Assembly: GCA_000169395.1 (NCBI GenBank)
Contig: AAXZ01000003.1
Location: 248,001 to 312,000 of the forward strand
DNA from: Rhodobacteraceae bacterium HTCC2150
Lineage (GTDB): Bacteria; Pseudomonadota; Alphaproteobacteria; Rhodobacterales; Rhodobacteraceae
DNA length: 64,000 nucleotides
Reading direction: 5' to 3'
The notes under the pieces were generated by a model. That model was not told the origin of the DNA, made no database searches, and saw nothing but the letters and a program-made list of their open reading frames with translations. Shown here in pieces: positions 1 through 9,395 of the stretch. Each line of letters starts with the position of its first letter. Within the stretch, counting starts at the first letter, position 1. The translations under genes and the position numbers were made by a program.

Positions 1-791
1 ATTGATAATGGTAAAATGGCCTCGCTTGGCCAATACCCACAGATCAGCGCGCGATCATATCCTTGCGTTAAACCGACGGCATTCATACGCGTCGCTGAAC
101 CCACAAAATCATACGACAATCTTTTGATTGATGCCTGCCCATCTTTTAGCACGACATAACGCGTATCGGGTGATCCATCGTGTTCAGGCATCCCAATCAC
201 ACCGGCATTTATCCAGTGCACGCCGTTAATCACCATTTCAAAGGCAATACCCGAGTGCCCAGAAATCACGCCATCTATTGGACCGACCGCATCTTGGATA
301 GCTTTGATTTCCGCAGCAAAAACCGCCTCTGGATCGTCAGGACAAACAAATCGACTAATGTCTGTCATGCCACCATGAATAACCGCATACTGGCGTTTGT
401 TTTGCGTGAACACGATCACGTCCGGTAAACTGGCAAAAAACCTGCGGATTTCCGGTGTCATGGCCTTGTCAGCATATGGATACCAACCACGGGACAACAC
501 ATCACACGTGCTGCCCGCATCAAAGCCACATCCGCAATCACCTGCATTTGCGGCAAGTTGTTTTTCACAATTGCCAGCAATCCCAATGCCACCCCTTGAT
601 CGAAACAATTCAACTGTTTTTACAGGATCAGATCCATAAGCGACGACATCACCTGTGCAAATCATCGCCTCGGGTGGAACGTTCATGTCAGATGCAATTT
701 TGTATAGCGCATCCAACGCTGCCAAATTGGAATACGGGCCACCATATAGAATTAGTTCAGAGGCCACTTGACCTAAATCCTTGATATTCAT
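1..791 (-). CDS. Calcineurin-like metallophosphoesterase, 3' end cut by window edge
   Basis: Translating the minus strand from the ATG at 789-791 gives an open frame that runs off the left edge, about 263 codons. It shows the metallophosphoesterase pattern: 'CTGDVVAYG' near residue 45, 'GNCEKQL' near 73, 'VIHGG' near 137 and 'ISGHSG' near 177, which in this fold supply Asp, Asn and His ligands for two metal ions. The opening 'LYGGPYSN' replaces the usual first GDxH box, as in a cytosolic subgroup of small phosphatases; whether this changes metal binding cannot be told. No signal peptide. It is divergent from the CorC-type gene. The family is clear but the substrate is unknown. Confidence 0.8.
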   Translation of the reverse strand, partial: MNIKDLGQVASELILYGGPYSNLAALDALYKIASDMNVPPEAMICTGDVVAYGSDPVKTVELFRSRGGIGIAGNCEKQLAANAGDCGCGFDAGSTCDVLSRGWYPYADKAMTPEIRRFFASLPDVIVFTQNKRQYAVIHGGMTDISRFVCPDDPEAVFAAEIKAIQDAVGPIDGVISGHSGIAFEMVINGVHWINAGVIGMPEHDGSPDTRYVVLKDGQASIKRLSYDFVGSATRMNAVGLTQGYDRALICGYWPSEAILPLS

Positions 792-865
792 AGCCAGACT
801 CTTGTATGCGCAGTGTTCAGTGAATATTATATGTACCAACTTTCGGGACAAGAAAACATATCGTG

Positions 866-2164
866 ATGGAATACGGTTTTGATACGGCCTTTTGGCTGAC
901 AGTGGCAGGAATTGCCTTTCTTCTAGTGCTTTCGGCCTTCTTTTCAGGCTCAGAAACGGCCCTAACTGCGGCGTCACGTGGTAAATTGCGTGCCAAAGCC
1001 GACAAAGGCGATCGCGGCGCGGCGCGTGCTTTGGATATCACAGAAGACAATGAACGCCTGATTGGTTCGGTTCTGTTGGGTAATAACCTTGTAAACATTC
1101 TGGCAACTGCTTTGGTTACAGCACTTTTCACCCGATTGTTTGGCGAAAGCGCGATTGCCCTTGCCACTTTGGTGATGACGTTGTTGGTACTGATCTTTGC
1201 AGAAGTGTTGCCCAAAACCTATGCCATTACCAAAGCCGAAGAAGCATCAAGTTGGGTCGCCGCGCCCATCAAAGTTGTAATTTTCATCTTTTCACCGGTG
1301 GTTTCCGCCGTACGTTTTTTCGTGCGCGGCGTTTTAAAAGTGTTTGGCGTCAATATTGACCCTGACAGTCATATTTTGGCGATCCACGATGAAATTGCCG
1401 GTGCCTTGCAATTGGGCCATTCAGAAGGTGTTGTTGAAAAAGAAGACCGCGATCGAATTTTGGGTGCCCTTGATCTGAACCACCGTGATGTCGAAGAGAT
1501 CATGTTGCACAGATCACAGATCGAAATGATCAACGGTGATGACGAGCCGGAAAAAATTCTGTCCCAATGTCTTAGCTCTCGTTATACGCGTCTTCCCGTC
1601 TATAAAGATGATCCTGAAAACATCATCAGTGTTTTGCACGCCAAGGATCTTTTGCGCGCCATGGATCGATTGACCCGTGGCCCTGAGGCATCAGAGGCCG
1701 CGCTGGCCTTGTTCCGAGTTCAAGATGTGGCAATGGCGCCATATTTTGTGCCTGAGACCAGTACTTTGGGCGATCAGATGCGTGAATTTCTGCGCCGCCG
1801 CACCCACTTTGCGTTGGTCGTCGATGAATATGGTTCGTTGCAAGGATTGATCACGCTTGAGGATATTTTGGAAGAAATCGTTGGTGAAATCACCGATGAG
1901 TTTGACCAAGAAGAAGAACCCACAGCCAACAAAGCCAAAGACGGCAGTATTACGGTTGATGGTTCAATGACAATTCGCGACGTCAATCGCGCCTATGATT
2001 GGAACCTGCCCGATGAAACGGCGGTAACAATTGCCGGTTTGGTGATCTATGAGGCTGAAACCATCCCAAGTGTTGGTCAGGTTTTCAGTTTCCATGGGTT
2101 TAGATTTGAGGTCATTGAACGGGCGGCCAACCGGATTACCCAGCTGAAAATCCGCCCGCTATAA
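866..2164 (+). CDS. CorC/HlyC-family (CNNM-type) membrane protein with CBS pair
   Basis: A 432-residue protein. Residues about 8-150 form a DUF21/CNNM transmembrane domain with several hydrophobic segments and the typical 'FFSGSETALTAASRG' start. A CBS pair follows (about 205-330, including 'YTRLPVYKDDPENIISVLHAKDLL' split over two elements and 'VVDEYGSLQGLITLEDILEE'). A CorC_HlyC domain ends the protein (about 350-430). Family members are linked to magnesium or cobalt efflux and to membrane homeostasis. A GTG codon directly precedes the ATG (863), so the start could be one codon earlier; neither has a strong ribosome binding site. It is convergent with the HerA-like gene, only five bases apart. 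Confidence 0.88.
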   Translation: MEYGFDTAFWLTVAGIAFLLVLSAFFSGSETALTAASRGKLRAKADKGDRGAARALDITEDNERLIGSVLLGNNLVNILATALVTALFTRLFGESAIALATLVMTLLVLIFAEVLPKTYAITKAEEASSWVAAPIKVVIFIFSPVVSAVRFFVRGVLKVFGVNIDPDSHILAIHDEIAGALQLGHSEGVVEKEDRDRILGALDLNHRDVEEIMLHRSQIEMINGDDEPEKILSQCLSSRYTRLPVYKDDPENIISVLHAKDLLRAMDRLTRGPEASEAALALFRVQDVAMAPYFVPETSTLGDQMREFLRRRTHFALVVDEYGSLQGLITLEDILEEIVGEITDEFDQEEEPTANKAKDGSITVDGSMTIRDVNRAYDWNLPDETAVTIAGLVIYEAETIPSVGQVFSFHGFRFEVIERAANRITQLKIRPL

Positions 2165-2169
2165 CTGTC

Positions 2170-3747
2170 TTAGCGTCCTTTAAACAGGCTGCCCAACACG
2201 CCACGCACAATCGCGGTGCCTGCTTTGGTGCCGATGGATCGCATCATTGATTTGGTGAAAGCCTGCCCCGCGGTATCACCGCGGCTGGAACGGCGTGAAC
2301 TGGATCGAGAGACTTTGCTGCCAGAATAACGTCGGGCTGTGCGATATTCGCGTTCTGCGGTTTCCAGTTGCTCTTCTTCTTCCTCGGCTTTCGCGGCCTC
2401 ACGGGCTGCTATTTCAGCGCGTTTTGACAGAATTTCATAGGCGCTTTCGCGATCTACGGTCTTGTCATATTTCCCCACGACAGGCGATGCAGCCATCACA
2501 TCACGCCGCTCAGTCTTGGTAATTGGGCCTAGTTGGCTGGACGGTGGGCGGATCAACGTGCGTTCAACAACGCCCGGAACACCTTTCTTCTGCAACATAG
2601 AGGTAACCGCCTCACCTACACCAACCTCGCGAATGGCGGCTTCGGTGTCAAAACGCGGATTGGAACGATATGTTTGTGAGGCACGACGCAAAGCTTGCTG
2701 ATCTTTTGCCGTGAAAGCACGCAACGCGTGTTGAATGCGATTGCCCAGCTGGCCCAAAATATCCTCAGGAACGTCGGCTGGATTTTGGGTCACAAAATAG
2801 ATGCCTACGCCCTTTGATCGGATCAAACGCGCGACTTGTTCGACCTTTTCAACCAGCGCACGTGGCGCCCGATCAAACAGCAAATGCGCCTCATCAAAGA
2901 AGAACACCAGCTTAGGTTTGTCAGGGTCACCAACCTCGGGCAATTCCTCAAATAATTCGGACAACAACCACAACAAGAACGTTGCATACAGACGCGGCGA
3001 GTGCATCAATTTGTCAGCGGCCAGGATATTGATTTGACCCCGACCATCAGTGGTCGTGCGCATGATATCCGTCAGTTCAAGTGCGGGTTCGCCAAACAGT
3101 TTGCCGCCGCCCTCATTTTCCAGCACCAACAAACGACGTTGAATAGCACCGATTGATGCCGTTGAAACATTGCCGTATCGCAAGGACAGTGTTTTTTTGT
3201 TTTCGCCAATCCATACGAGCAAGGATTGCAGGTCCTTAAGATCAAGCAGGGCCAATCCTTGTTCGTCAGACAAACGAAATGCGATATTCAGGATACCTTC
3301 TTGAGCATCGCTAAGTTCTAAAAGACGTGATAACAACAAAGGACCCATTTCAGAAACGGTTGTTCGTACGGGGTGACCTTGTTCGCCATATAGATCCCAA
3401 AATGTCACCGGAAAGGCGTCATAGGTGAAATCGTCAAAACCTATCTTGGCGGCGCGTTCCATAAACGGCGTGTGCAGTTTGTGGTTTTCACTGCCTGCCA
3501 CGGCCAAACCAGAAAGATCACCTTTCACATCCGACATGAACACAGGCACGCCTTGGGCGGAAAAACTTTCGGCCATAATTTGAAGGGTTACGGTTTTGCC
3601 GGTGCCGGTTGCACCTGCAATCAATCCGTGGCGATTTGCATATTTCAGCGTCAAATTTTGTTTTTCGGCATAGTTCTCACCACCGCCACCGATAAAGATC
3701 TCTGTTCCCACGAGCATTTCCTCAAATTTTTCTGTTCCATGTAACAT
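2170..3747 (-). CDS. HerA-like P-loop ATPase of the DUF853/YjgR family
   Basis: A 525-residue cytosolic ATPase. Walker A is 'GATGTGKT' at residues 45-52, and Walker B is '[10 protein letters not shown]' near 275. The FtsK/HerA-type fold continues with '[28 protein letters not shown]', a region typical of DUF853 (YjgR) proteins, whose role is not settled. The C-terminal 90 residues are charged and coiled-coil-like ('[21 protein letters not shown]'), then rich in Ser and Arg, and end in a Gly/Ala-rich tail. Full length for the family. The start ATG (3745-3747) lies about ten bases after an AAGG sequence. No operon partner; a noncoding region with hairpins lies upstream. Confidence 0.85.
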   Translation of the reverse strand: MLHGTEKFEEMLVGTEIFIGGGGENYAEKQNLTLKYANRHGLIAGATGTGKTVTLQIMAESFSAQGVPVFMSDVKGDLSGLAVAGSENHKLHTPFMERAAKIGFDDFTYDAFPVTFWDLYGEQGHPVRTTVSEMGPLLLSRLLELSDAQEGILNIAFRLSDEQGLALLDLKDLQSLLVWIGENKKTLSLRYGNVSTASIGAIQRRLLVLENEGGGKLFGEPALELTDIMRTTTDGRGQINILAADKLMHSPRLYATFLLWLLSELFEELPEVGDPDKPKLVFFFDEAHLLFDRAPRALVEKVEQVARLIRSKGVGIYFVTQNPADVPEDILGQLGNRIQHALRAFTAKDQQALRRASQTYRSNPRFDTEAAIREVGVGEAVTSMLQKKGVPGVVERTLIRPPSSQLGPITKTERRDVMAASPVVGKYDKTVDRESAYEILSKRAEIAAREAAKAEEEEEQLETAEREYRTARRYSGSKVSRSSSRRSSRGDTAGQAFTKSMMRSIGTKAGTAIVRGVLGSLFKGR

Positions 3748-3754
3748 ACAGTCT

Positions 3755-3860
3755 TAACCTTTTTGCGCCAGTCTGAACCTGTCCAAAGACCGTTTCTGCG
3801 GTAATTGGGCAAAACTTCCTCCCTGTTAGACTGGCCGCGCCTTCGGGTGCGGTCTTTTTT
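3755..3860 (+). ncRNA. Candidate small RNA A ending in a UUCG terminator
   Basis: The plus strand between the HerA-like start and the next promoter has no ORF but a strong ordered structure: a CCAGTCT (3769-3775) that can pair with AGACTGG (3828-3834), a small hairpin ACCG...CGGT (3789-3802), an unpaired CTTCCTCCC stretch (about 3815-3823) able to pair with Shine-Dalgarno sequences, and a 9-bp terminator hairpin with TTCG loop and six T's. The AGACTGG arm and the terminator arm share bases, so two folds compete, as in an attenuator. The 5' end is a guess; no clear promoter was found. It could also be the leader of nothing else, since no gene follows directly. Confidence 0.35.
3833..3860 (+). 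terminator. Rho-independent terminator, 9-bp stem with TTCG loop
   Basis: Stem 3833-3841 pairs with 3846-3854 (two G-T wobbles), loop TTCG, followed by TTTTTT at 3855-3860. The T run is on the plus strand only, so it ends a plus-strand transcript although no plus-strand ORF lies just upstream. Confidence 0.75.
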
Positions 3861-3922
3861 ACTGTTTTCTCGTAAAACCAAGGAACTTTTTCATCAAAAT
3901 TAAATTATCCTAATATTACCAG

Positions 3923-3951
3923 TTGACCCGTGCGACATCCTGTCATAGTCT
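3923..3951 (+). promoter_or_regulatory. Sigma-70-type promoter for candidate small RNA B
   Basis: TTGACC (3923-3928) and TAGTCT (3946-3951) are separated by 17 bases, fitting the housekeeping alphaproteobacterial promoter. The predicted start near 3958 lies just before a chain of hairpins rather than before a gene. Confidence 0.5.
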
Positions 3952-3957
3952 CTGGTC

Positions 3958-4034
3958 AGAGTAAAAAGTCGGCCAGTCCGACGGGGAGAGACGGGTAAAA
4001 CCCGCGATAAAGGGGACCTTTTGGGTCCCTTTTA
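3958..4034 (+). ncRNA. Candidate small RNA B, three hairpins, with own promoter and terminator
   Basis: About 77 nucleotides with no ORF. Hairpin 1 is GTCGG-CCAGT-CCGAC (3968-3982), followed by a purine stretch GGGGAGAG; hairpin 2 is CGGG-TAAAA-CCCG (3992-4004); hairpin 3 is GGGACC...GGTCCC (4013-4029) followed by TTTT, a terminator. A promoter-like pair lies just upstream. The next gene (IalB family) starts 115 bases later, so this is more likely a free transcript than a leader. It matches no RNA family that I can name with certainty. Confidence 0.5.
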
Positions 4035-4149
4035 TTTTGTCCATTTTATTTTTTATAGGCGGCATGTTGCAAACCGACAAATTTTGACCTGACAGCCCTG
4101 ATTTTGCGTGATAAATATTGCGTTAATAACATTTCTGGAATGGGTAACT

Positions 4150-4758
4150 ATGAACAACTTTTTGAATACTTCCGTGTTTCTGGCGGCCTTAATCGGCGCT
4201 ACGGCAATCCATGCTCAAACAAGTGAAACGAATGACAACACCGTCACCGTAGAAGCTGAAGAAAGCGAACTTTCATTGGGTGAAGAAGCCACGCCACGTG
4301 TCGGAGAAACCTATATCAAAGAGGTCTTTGGGGATTGGAAAATGCGGTGTGTTATTGTCGAAGAAGGTGCCGAACCCTGCCAACTGTATCAATTGTTGAT
4401 GGACTCTAATGAGAATTCGGTAGCAGAAGCAATTTTATTTCCTTTATCAGATGGAGGCAAAGCGAAGGCCGGCATGACAATCACAACACCGCTTGAAACG
4501 TTGCTGACTGCACAATTGACCATGAACGTTGATGATGCGCCTGGCCGTCGTTATCCCTATTCGTGGTGCAGTCAAGTTGGTTGTTTTGTTCGTCTTGGCC
4601 TGACTGCCGAGGATTTAGCGGCGTTCAAGAAAGGCGTTCGTGCAAATATTTCCGTCGTGCCAGCTCAAGAACAGGCACAACCAGTGAACCTTGCGTTGTC
4701 ATTAACTGGTTTCACTGCAGCCTATGCGGCAATTGTTGCAGCGACACCCGAACAATAG
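4150..4758 (+). CDS. Invasion-associated locus B (IalB) family exported protein
   Basis: A 202-residue protein with an N-terminal signal peptide ending near 'IHAQ'. A short acidic linker precedes the IalB domain, recognised by 'FGDWKMRCV', paired cysteines ('EEGAEPCQLYQ', 'SWCSQVGCFVRLGL') and the basic-hydrophobic 'SDGGKAKAGMTITTPLETLL' type core. IalB proteins are periplasmic or outer-membrane-linked proteins of alphaproteobacteria; in Bartonella one is needed for red-cell entry, but free-living species carry several and their role is unknown. A GTG 42 bases upstream (4108) is in frame, but ATG 4150 puts the signal peptide at the true N terminus. A terminator follows. Confidence 0.85.
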   Translation: MNNFLNTSVFLAALIGATAIHAQTSETNDNTVTVEAEESELSLGEEATPRVGETYIKEVFGDWKMRCVIVEEGAEPCQLYQLLMDSNENSVAEAILFPLSDGGKAKAGMTITTPLETLLTAQLTMNVDDAPGRRYPYSWCSQVGCFVRLGLTAEDLAAFKKGVRANISVVPAQEQAQPVNLALSLTGFTAAYAAIVAATPEQ

Positions 4759-4781
4759 ATCTAAATATCTGTAATTTAATT

Positions 4782-4808
4782 AAAAAACCGCTTTTACGGC
4801 GGTTTTTT
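4782..4808. terminator. Bidirectional terminator between IalB gene and ketoacyl synthase gene
   Basis: An AAAACCGC / GGCGGTTTT stem with a six-base loop, flanked by an A run on the left and a T run on the right. It can serve both convergent genes. Confidence 0.8.
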
Positions 4809-4827
4809 GTTTGATGTCTGTTTCGTT

Positions 4828-6039
4828 TTAACCGAATTTCCTTAGGCCCAAAACCGCATTAAGACCACCAAATGCAAAGGCGTTGGATAAAGTATATTCA
4901 ACCGTGGCTTCGCGGGCTTCGTTGGGTACAATATCAAGCGCACATTCTGGGTCAGCTTCTTGATAGCCAACAGTGGGCGCAATTACACTTTCGTTTAAAG
5001 CCAAGGTGCAGGCCAACAACTCAATCGCGCCGGTGCCCCCAATGACATGGCCGTGCATGGATTTTGTTGATGACATCATCAAATGATTGGCGTGATGACC
5101 AAACACATCCGCAACAGCGGCGCATTCGGTTTTGTCATTGGCGGCCGTGCCGGTGCCGTGGGCGTTAATATAACCGACCTGATCTGGATTGATTTTGCCG
5201 TCTTTCATGGCTCCGGAAATAGCTCGAGAGGCGCCTTGTTTTGACGGCATTACGATGTCAGCGGCATCAGAAGTCATGGAAAAGCCCACCACTTCGGCCA
5301 AAATATTTGCGCCGCGTTTCTTTGCGTGTTCATAGTCCTCAAACACATAGACCGCAGCGCCCTCGCCTTGCACCATGCCGTTGCGATTGGCAGAAAATGG
5401 ACGACACGCATCCTTGGACATAACGCGCAGACCTTCCCACGCTTTAATGCCGCCAAAACACAGCATCGCTTCAGAACCACCAGTGATCATCACCTTGGCC
5501 ATGCCAGAACGCACAAAATTAAAAGCCTGCCCCATCGCGTGATTAGAACTGGCACAGGCCGTGGCCACGGTAAAACTGGGCCCTTGTAAGTTATAGGTCA
5601 TCGAAACATGCGAACACGCCGCGTTGTTCATCAATTTTGGCACAATAAACGGATGCACGCGGTTTTTACCTTCCTCATAGACTGAGCGATAATTTTCATC
5701 CGAAGTTTGCATGCCACCACCGGCGGTGCCCAATATCACGCCAGATTGTTGTGCCAATTCATCGTGAAACTCGACACCAGATTGATCAAGGGCCTCTTTG
5801 GCGGCGATCAAGGTGAATTGGGTAAAACGATCATAAAGTGCAATTTGCTGGCGATTAAACATCGCTTCTGGATCATATCCTTTGACCTGTCCGCCGATGC
5901 GAATTGAAAGACGCTCAACATCGCGCAATTCAAGCGGGCCAATACCACAACGACCATCCTTAAAAGCCGAATAAGTTTCAGCAACATTCATGCCAAGGGC
6001 GTTTATTGTTCCTTGGCCGGTGATGACCACGCGGTTCAT
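4828..6039 (-). CDS. Beta-ketoacyl-ACP synthase (FabF/KAS II-like) of a lipid-A-linked operon
   Basis: A 403-residue condensing enzyme joining an acyl thioester to malonyl-ACP in the cytosol. The nucleophile is in 'TVATACASS' (Cys162), and the two histidines are in 'NAHGTGTAANDKTE' and 'STKSMHGHVIGGTGA', so the Cys-His-His triad is complete. It overlaps the upstream acyl carrier protein gene by four bases (ATGA), which implies translational coupling, and lpxD lies before that. A private ACP plus synthase next to lpxD suggests a role in making a special acyl chain for lipid A rather than bulk fatty acid. This functional link is inference from context; paralogues acting in other lipid pathways are possible. 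Confidence 0.85.
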   Translation of the reverse strand: MNRVVITGQGTINALGMNVAETYSAFKDGRCGIGPLELRDVERLSIRIGGQVKGYDPEAMFNRQQIALYDRFTQFTLIAAKEALDQSGVEFHDELAQQSGVILGTAGGGMQTSDENYRSVYEEGKNRVHPFIVPKLMNNAACSHVSMTYNLQGPSFTVATACASSNHAMGQAFNFVRSGMAKVMITGGSEAMLCFGGIKAWEGLRVMSKDACRPFSANRNGMVQGEGAAVYVFEDYEHAKKRGANILAEVVGFSMTSDAADIVMPSKQGASRAISGAMKDGKINPDQVGYINAHGTGTAANDKTECAAVADVFGHHANHLMMSSTKSMHGHVIGGTGAIELLACTLALNESVIAPTVGYQEADPECALDIVPNEAREATVEYTLSNAFAFGGLNAVLGLRKFG

Positions 6040-6299
6040 TTTGCGCCGTTTTCGACCAAGTTTTTCACTGCATCAGCGACGGCTTTAACGGTCGTTAGAT
6101 CGATATCATTTTCTGCCGGATCATTGGCATTATAGGGAACGGTAATATCAAACTCTTCTTCAATGGCAAAAATACTTTCGACCAAACCTAGACTGTCTAT
6201 CCCCAATTCTTCGAGAGTGTCAGTTTCTTTCACGTCCTCAATTTCAAGCACTGCTTGATGAGCGATGATTTTAATTACTCTGTCTGTATAATTGCTCAT
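6036..6299 (-). CDS. Acyl carrier protein, specialised paralogue
   Basis: An 87-residue acidic protein with the phosphopantetheine site 'LGIDSLGLVESIF' (Ser35), where the 4'-phosphopantetheine arm would be attached. The second half ('NANDPAENDIDLTTVKAVADAV') is longer than in the usual AcpP, and the canonical 'DSLDTVELVM' of the general carrier is absent, so this is a dedicated carrier. A GAGG ribosome binding site lies six bases before ATG 6299. The stop overlaps the start of the ketoacyl synthase gene. Likely partner of that synthase and perhaps the acyl donor for LpxD. Confidence 0.88.
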   Translation of the reverse strand: MSNYTDRVIKIIAHQAVLEIEDVKETDTLEELGIDSLGLVESIFAIEEEFDITVPYNANDPAENDIDLTTVKAVADAVKNLVENGAK

Positions 6300-6331
6300 G
6301 ATCGCCTCATCCTTGGTTTGTAGGTGATGAT

Positions 6332-7423
6332 TTAGTCATTCGTTTTCTGATTTAAAATGGCTTTCTGTAGTTCTGCGACTTGTTTAAAAAGTTTGGGCAA
6401 TCGACGCAACGCCTTATAACTATCAACATGGCTTTCCATTTTGACAGCAGGATATCCTAATAAAACCCGACCTTTGGGCGCATTCGTGAAGATTTTTGTG
6501 GCCCCGCCTGCGATCACGTCATCGCCGACAAAGATGTTGTCATTCACCCCACATTGGCCAGCAAGAACAACGCGATTACCGATCCGACCAGATCCAGCCA
6601 TGCCAACTTGGCCACAGATCAAGCAATCCTCGCCAATGGTGACGTTGTGGCCAACATGGACAAGGTTGTCCAACTTTGTACCACTGCCAATTTCCGTGTC
6701 CCGAATGGTGCCACGATCAATGGAACTGTTGGCGCCAATTTCGACATTATCGCCAATTTTTACCGCGCCCAGTGAATGAATGCGGGTCCAACTTTGGGCA
6801 ACAGCTTCGCCTTGATCGCCTAACGTTTGGCGTACGTTTTCGGCGCCAGATTTTTCTGGTGTAACAAAACTAAATCCATCGCTGCCCACTACGGCGCCGG
6901 GTTGGGCGATGAAACGATCACCAATGTGAACCCTAGCGCCAATATGAACACCTTGCAAAATCATCGCATTTGCACCGATTTTGGCGTCTTTAGCGATCGT
7001 GGCATGCGCCGCGATCCGGGCGTTTTCGCCAATTGAGACATTGGCGCCAATAACAACGAACGGGCCAATGGCAGCATTCGCGCCAATTTGGGCGGTGTCA
7101 TCGATCACGGCACTTGCGTGAATTCCAGTCGCGATGTCAGGACCGTGATCCATAAGGGTGGTTAGGCCAGACATCGCGTAACGGGGACGCGGCACAAAAA
7201 TCGCCGCTTTTAGGCCCAAGGCTTGCCAATCAGCACCTGGCCAAAGAATGGCAGCTTGCGCTGCCCCCGTGGCCAATCCGTCTTGGTATTTGGGATCCAT
7301 AGCCAAGGCCAATTGATCGCTTGATGCATGTGCAGGTTCAGATGCACCCGTAACTGTCAGCGACAGATCACCAACACCCTCTGCCCCAAGTGCAGTGCAA
7401 ATTTCAGAAATACTGAAAGCCAT
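6332..7423 (-). CDS. lpxD: UDP-3-O-(3-hydroxyacyl)glucosamine N-acyltransferase LpxD
   Basis: This enzyme N-acylates UDP-3-O-acylglucosamine, the third step of lipid A synthesis, using hydroxyacyl-ACP. The first hundred residues form the LpxD N-terminal domain. From about residue 100 there is a long run of left-handed beta-helix hexapeptide repeats ('[17 protein letters not shown]'), with the catalytic-type histidine region '[14 protein letters not shown]'. It ends in a short helical tail '[13 protein letters not shown]'. About 363 residues, normal for the family. Two ATGs are possible: an AAGGG touches the first (7429) but is six bases from the second (7423), which I prefer. It lies between an L,D-transpeptidase gene and the ACP gene on the same strand. 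Confidence 0.93.
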   Translation of the reverse strand: MAFSISEICTALGAEGVGDLSLTVTGASEPAHASSDQLALAMDPKYQDGLATGAAQAAILWPGADWQALGLKAAIFVPRPRYAMSGLTTLMDHGPDIATGIHASAVIDDTAQIGANAAIGPFVVIGANVSIGENARIAAHATIAKDAKIGANAMILQGVHIGARVHIGDRFIAQPGAVVGSDGFSFVTPEKSGAENVRQTLGDQGEAVAQSWTRIHSLGAVKIGDNVEIGANSSIDRGTIRDTEIGSGTKLDNLVHVGHNVTIGEDCLICGQVGMAGSGRIGNRVVLAGQCGVNDNIFVGDDVIAGGATKIFTNAPKGRVLLGYPAVKMESHVDSYKALRRLPKLFKQVAELQKAILNQKTND

Positions 7424-7473
7424 AGCCATCCCTTAGTCATGTGCCGCAAAAACTGCTGCCTTAGACACGGGTT

Positions 7474-9081
7474 TTAGCTTTGTACGGCGCGAAGCACCAC
7501 CCCAGCTTTTGCCAATGCCTTGAAAATCAACGCATCGCGGCCATAGATATCACGGCGATAGTTGACGCGTCCCTTTGCTGGCACCCAAGCCGTACGATAA
7601 TCAATGTGAACCTTCAGCGAGGATTTCAACGTATATTGCGTTTCGACCTTTGTTTTCAGCGTGCGTTGGAAATAGTCTTTTCCGTTAGACATTTCCTTGG
7701 ACAACAATGCATAGGCAAAATCAAAAGGATCCGCCAAGCGGATACAGCCGTGTGAATAAGCACGCACATTACGTGCAAAAAGCGATTTTGCCGGAGTATC
7801 ATGCAAATAAATGTTGTGTTTATTGGGGAACATGAATTTCACACGACCCAGCGCGTTACCATTTGAGGGTGGCTGTTTCAGATTAAACGGGAATGATTTG
7901 GTTGTATAAGCCGTGAAATCAACATTGGTGCGGCTGACCGTGCGTCCACTGGCGTCAACCATGCGCAAATGACTTACTGCGCCTGGGTTCTTTTTCAACA
8001 TTGGCAAATATTCTTTAACCGCGATTGAGCGCGGAACGTGCCATGTTGGGTTGATGATCATATGGGTCATGACATCGGAAAATTCCGGAGTGCGTCGATC
8101 AGAGATGTTTTTTCCAACCACAGCGCGCGTAGAAAACTCTACCTTGCCATTGTTTATGATAGACGCACGGAAATCAGCTAGATTTACGAAAACATGGCGT
8201 TTACCAAGATCGATGTTCAACCAACGCCGACGTTCCATCGCAACAATAACCTGTTGAAGGCGTGTATTGGCCGAAACATTAACGACCTTGATCGTGTCAG
8301 CACCCGAAACACCATCAGGTAACAAGCCATTGTCTTGTTGGAATAATTGGATCGCTTTGGTCAGATTTGTATCATATTTTTGGCTGGCAGATTTGCGCAG
8401 ATACCCCATACGGATCATACGATTGCGCAGCGCAACAACCTCAGCACCACTTTGGCCCGGTTTAAGCGATTTGGCGCGAACAGTTGGGCCCCACCCTGTT
8501 GAACCAATCGCGCGCTCTAACGAACGTTTAGCTTTCAACAGCGCCGTATATTCAGGCGAAGATGGTACCAAAGACTTCATGAAACGGGATGGATTGCTTT
8601 TCATCAATGCTTCAAGCAAATCCTGGTCACCCCGACGCGGTGCTTTGCGAGCGATCAGTGAATTGACACTACTTGGCGTCAGAATACCGGATTGTATGTC
8701 ATGGGCATAACGCAAAAACTGGCGCGTTGTTTGCACTTCTATCAAGCCACGATCACGTGCAGATTTGGCGTTCTTGAAATTCGCTCGGATCACGGCGGGA
8801 TCATATCGGTTCATCGGCAGGGCGTGTTCAGGTGCCTTTTGAAGTGCCGCCAACAAGGCCTTGCGACGTGATGTATCTGACTTACCTACCCAAATCGGTT
8901 CGAAGTTCCGCGCCCGATAAAAGGCAGCAATACCATCGTCTGCAGACGCCGCCTCGGCGACGGCCTGTTTAAACGCCGTTACTTGGGCTTGGGCAGCAGA
9001 CGCGGTTAACATCGCAAAAACCGCAATAAGCCCTAGAATCAGCGACTTGATCGTTAGGTTTTTGGTAATTGTTACAGTCAT
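7474..9081 (-). CDS. Periplasmic L,D-transpeptidase (YcbB-like) with peptidoglycan-binding domain
   Basis: About 535 residues with a signal peptide ending near 'ASAAQAQ'. Next come an all-helical region, a PG_binding_1 domain (about 220-265, 'RNRMIRMGYL...FQQDNGLLPDG') and a YkuD catalytic domain with 'YSHGCIRLADP', whose Cys is the nucleophile. Enzymes of this type make 3-3 crosslinks in peptidoglycan or attach proteins to it. The domain order matches YcbB/LdtD. I start at ATG 9081 because a GAGG lies six bases before it; ATG 9093 has none. It lies directly before lpxD on the same strand, joining wall and lipid A functions. Confidence 0.9.
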   Translation of the reverse strand: MTVTITKNLTIKSLILGLIAVFAMLTASAAQAQVTAFKQAVAEAASADDGIAAFYRARNFEPIWVGKSDTSRRKALLAALQKAPEHALPMNRYDPAVIRANFKNAKSARDRGLIEVQTTRQFLRYAHDIQSGILTPSSVNSLIARKAPRRGDQDLLEALMKSNPSRFMKSLVPSSPEYTALLKAKRSLERAIGSTGWGPTVRAKSLKPGQSGAEVVALRNRMIRMGYLRKSASQKYDTNLTKAIQLFQQDNGLLPDGVSGADTIKVVNVSANTRLQQVIVAMERRRWLNIDLGKRHVFVNLADFRASIINNGKVEFSTRAVVGKNISDRRTPEFSDVMTHMIINPTWHVPRSIAVKEYLPMLKKNPGAVSHLRMVDASGRTVSRTNVDFTAYTTKSFPFNLKQPPSNGNALGRVKFMFPNKHNIYLHDTPAKSLFARNVRAYSHGCIRLADPFDFAYALLSKEMSNGKDYFQRTLKTKVETQYTLKSSLKVHIDYRTAWVPAKGRVNYRRDIYGRDALIFKALAKAGVVLRAVQS

Positions 9082-9395
9082 CACGGGCCTCATGTTAAAA
9101 TAGAAACTAATTTAGTTACCTCTCATTCGGTGACCGACGTTCACAAGTCCATTCACATTCATGAGAGATTTCTATATTTTGTATGTCAGCGACTAACATG
9201 CAACATCAGCTGGTAGGTTATCCACAGGTTTAAAAGTTCGAATCGGCGAAAAACTGCCAACATCTTGAATTTGCGGAAAACCTGTGAATCTTTTTCTTTA
9301 GATTTTTGTAAATTCGTGTCATATAAGCCTCACTGCGGGGATGATTGAAAAATCATGCTGATAAAACAGCTCAATGGGACGGGACAAAAGAGTTT

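Noticed and set aside
817-1215. 132-residue open frame opposite the CorC-type gene
   Set aside because: It is antisense to a well-supported gene and reads as low-complexity Arg/Ser/Ala sequence.
3651-3881. 76-residue minus-strand frame over the small-RNA candidate
   Set aside because: Starts in a region of strong hairpins, overlaps the HerA-like start in another frame and has no protein-like pattern.
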